From positions 2,676,001-2,740,000 of the forward strand of contig NZ_CP034015.1 in the NCBI RefSeq assembly GCF_003855395.1: a stretch of DNA of 64,000 nt. Reading direction: 5' to 3'. Source of the stretch: Shewanella livingstonensis. Its GTDB lineage: Bacteria; Pseudomonadota; Gammaproteobacteria; Enterobacterales; Shewanellaceae. This document shows, one piece after another, positions 63,094 to 64,000 of this stretch (position 1 is the stretch's first letter; each line of letters begins with the position of its first letter). Made by a program: the position numbers and the translations under genes. The notes beneath the pieces are model-generated. The model was not told where the DNA came from, did not search any database, and was given only the letters and a program-made list of their open reading frames with translations.

Positions 63094-63633
63094 TTAAATT
63101 TCACAAGTAACTGCATTCAATGCATTTTGTTGTTGTTTTCTTAGGTAATTTACTACTTTCTCTTTAAACGATAAATCAGAATAGAATTGCTTGATTAGGT
63201 ATTTTGAAGGGATATCAGTCCGTTCCATTAATGGGACTGCCCGACCAGTTGCAATGACGTAAACATGAAAATCTTTATAACGTGCCAACATAGGCTCAAT
63301 AATATTTTTAAACAACGCATTTGCCAACAACGTAGCATAACCTTTATTACGATGCTCTATGACTGTTACAAAATGAATAATACCTAACTCTTTATAGTTC
63401 ACACCTTGATAACAAGTGACTTTGTCTGCACGTGCTTCAAAGTTTTCAAAAAGACTGTACCCTACCAATTCATCATTTACATATAGTTTAATTATTTCTG
63501 CTTGAGTCCCATTTTGTAATTCCTCATGCTTATCTAACCATTCAAAAATGTACCACATTTTCATGTTGACCTGGCCCAAGGCGAGTAATTCATTAGTACA
63601 ATTTTTAACATTACATTGTTCAAATCTAAGCAT
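63094..63633 (-). CDS. GNAT-like acetyltransferase-family protein
   Basis: A 179-residue protein with a GNAT-like core: ELVGYSLFENFEARADKVTCYQG, GIIHFVTVIEHRNKGYATLLANALFKNI near residues 84-111, where the RNKGYAT segment fits the acetyl-CoA pyrophosphate-binding loop R-x-x-G-x-A. N-terminal MLRFEQCNVKNCTNELLALG contains two Cys. Substrate unknown; it is a solitary gene in a decayed neighbourhood, suggesting accessory origin. Confidence 0.65.
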   Translation of the reverse strand: MLRFEQCNVKNCTNELLALGQVNMKMWYIFEWLDKHEELQNGTQAEIIKLYVNDELVGYSLFENFEARADKVTCYQGVNYKELGIIHFVTVIEHRNKGYATLLANALFKNIIEPMLARYKDFHVYVIATGRAVPLMERTDIPSKYLIKQFYSDLSFKEKVVNYLRKQQQNALNAVTCEI

Positions 63634-63659
63634 TCATAAACCCTGTGAATCTTCGTAAG

Positions 63660-63770
63660 TTAGTTAACATTGACCTGTAAACTTACTTTTATATAAATAG
63701 AGAGCAAAATCAGCACAATAAAAACTAAACTTGTGATTACGAGATCTAAAAAGGCTCCAACACTACTCAT
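63660..63770 (-). CDS. Possible 36-residue membrane peptide
   Basis: ATG 63770 to TAA 63660 encodes MSSVGAFLDLVITSLVFIVL and further hydrophobic residues, then IKVSLQVNVN: one predicted transmembrane helix (about 6-28). No clear ribosome site precedes it and it is not recognised. It lies 26 bp upstream of the GNAT-like gene on the same strand. It could be chance. Confidence 0.3.
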   Translation of the reverse strand: MSSVGAFLDLVITSLVFIVLILLSIYIKVSLQVNVN

Positions 63771-63852
63771 CGAAGGTGCAAACCCAACCTCTTACTTAGA
63801 CCCGATAATGTCACTTATCGGGATAAAAAAAACAGGAATTAATAAGTTGCTA

Positions 63853-64000
63853 TTAATCTTCCATCCAATCCATATTCGGTAGTGCATCCAAATTCTGGCC
63901 ATAACGTATTGTGTTAAAAGAGGAACCGTTTTTCATGACATCGAAAACTTCGATAGCCAACGCGCAAGCCATCAATTGAATAGCTTCTTCACGCGGTGTA
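63853..64000 (-). CDS. Unidentified protein, C-terminal part (cut by window end)
   Basis: The last 48 codons of a gene that begins beyond 64000. The frame reads PREEAIQLMACALAIEVFDV, continues MKNGSSFNTIRYGQNLDALP and ends NMDWMED before TAA at 63853. Composition is protein-like throughout and the frame is open to the window edge. Not recognised. Confidence 0.6.
   Translation of the reverse strand, partial: TPREEAIQLMACALAIEVFDVMKNGSSFNTIRYGQNLDALPNMDWMED

Noticed and set aside
63801..63822. Hairpin CCCGATAA/TTATCGGG as a terminator
   Set aside because: No T run follows on either strand; the adjacent A run follows the stem on the plus strand, so it does not make a rho-independent terminator.
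1..64000. tRNA, rRNA, riboswitch or complete IS element
   Set aside because: None was recognised by eye; small structured RNAs could still be missed without a covariance search.

Overview
The window looks like a chromosomal segment of a marine Shewanella or a close relative. The gamma-proteobacterial proteins, the low-to-moderate G+C, the cbb3 oxidase cluster next to an EtrA-type Fnr, a psrABC-type polysulfide/thiosulfate reductase and a very close relative of E. coli FNR all point that way. Identification is from protein motifs and gene order read by eye; no database was searched.

Region 1 (1-10069) is oxygen respiration and its control. It holds uspE, fnr/etrA, the cbb3 oxidase assembly genes (fixH-ccoI-ccoS and a TauE-like membrane protein) and the structural operon ccoNOQP. 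A perfect FNR box with a well-placed -10 element drives ccoN, and a strong terminator follows ccoP. A small lipoprotein gene diverges from ccoN. Region 2 (10070-13857) is accessory DNA. It contains a small Cys-rich gene behind a predicted Fur box, a tyrosine recombinase, two pairs of 30-bp-spaced repeats resembling a transposon end, and a frameshifted darG antitoxin remnant with no darT.

Region 3 (14024-31491) is a large copper-handling locus, all on the minus strand. It encodes CopC, CopD, CopB and a CopA oxidase with long Met/His repeats, a CopG-like DUF411 protein, a CusCBA efflux pump with a CusF domain fused to CusB, a Cu(I) P-type ATPase, a cupredoxin, an HMA-fold protein, a MerR regulator with its operator, and three short Cys-rich secreted CopL-like proteins. 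Together these would oxidise, bind and export copper across both membranes.

Region 4 (32081-39382) has an alpha/beta hydrolase, an apparently truncated TorF-like porin, mltD, the glycyl-radical pair yjjI-yjjW and a LysR regulator. Region 5 (39682-50510) is a sulfur island. It contains psrABC, a divergent PhnD-type sensor kinase and response regulator pair of the TtrSR/ThsSR kind, and a peroxiredoxin-persulfide dioxygenase-TauE-rhodanese run, with a second metallo-hydrolase facing it.

Region 6 (50886-64000) contains a heme protein with a candidate sigma-54 promoter, divergent from a sigma-54 activator with a Cys-rich PAS domain. It also has a NifX-like metal-cluster protein with a small partner, SOS-controlled umuDC, and an Mla-like lipid transporter operon whose start codon abuts a 214-bp MITE. 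The region ends with an M13 metallopeptidase, a decayed stretch, a GNAT-like protein and an unidentified gene cut by the window edge. No rRNA, tRNA, CRISPR array or complete insertion sequence was seen.
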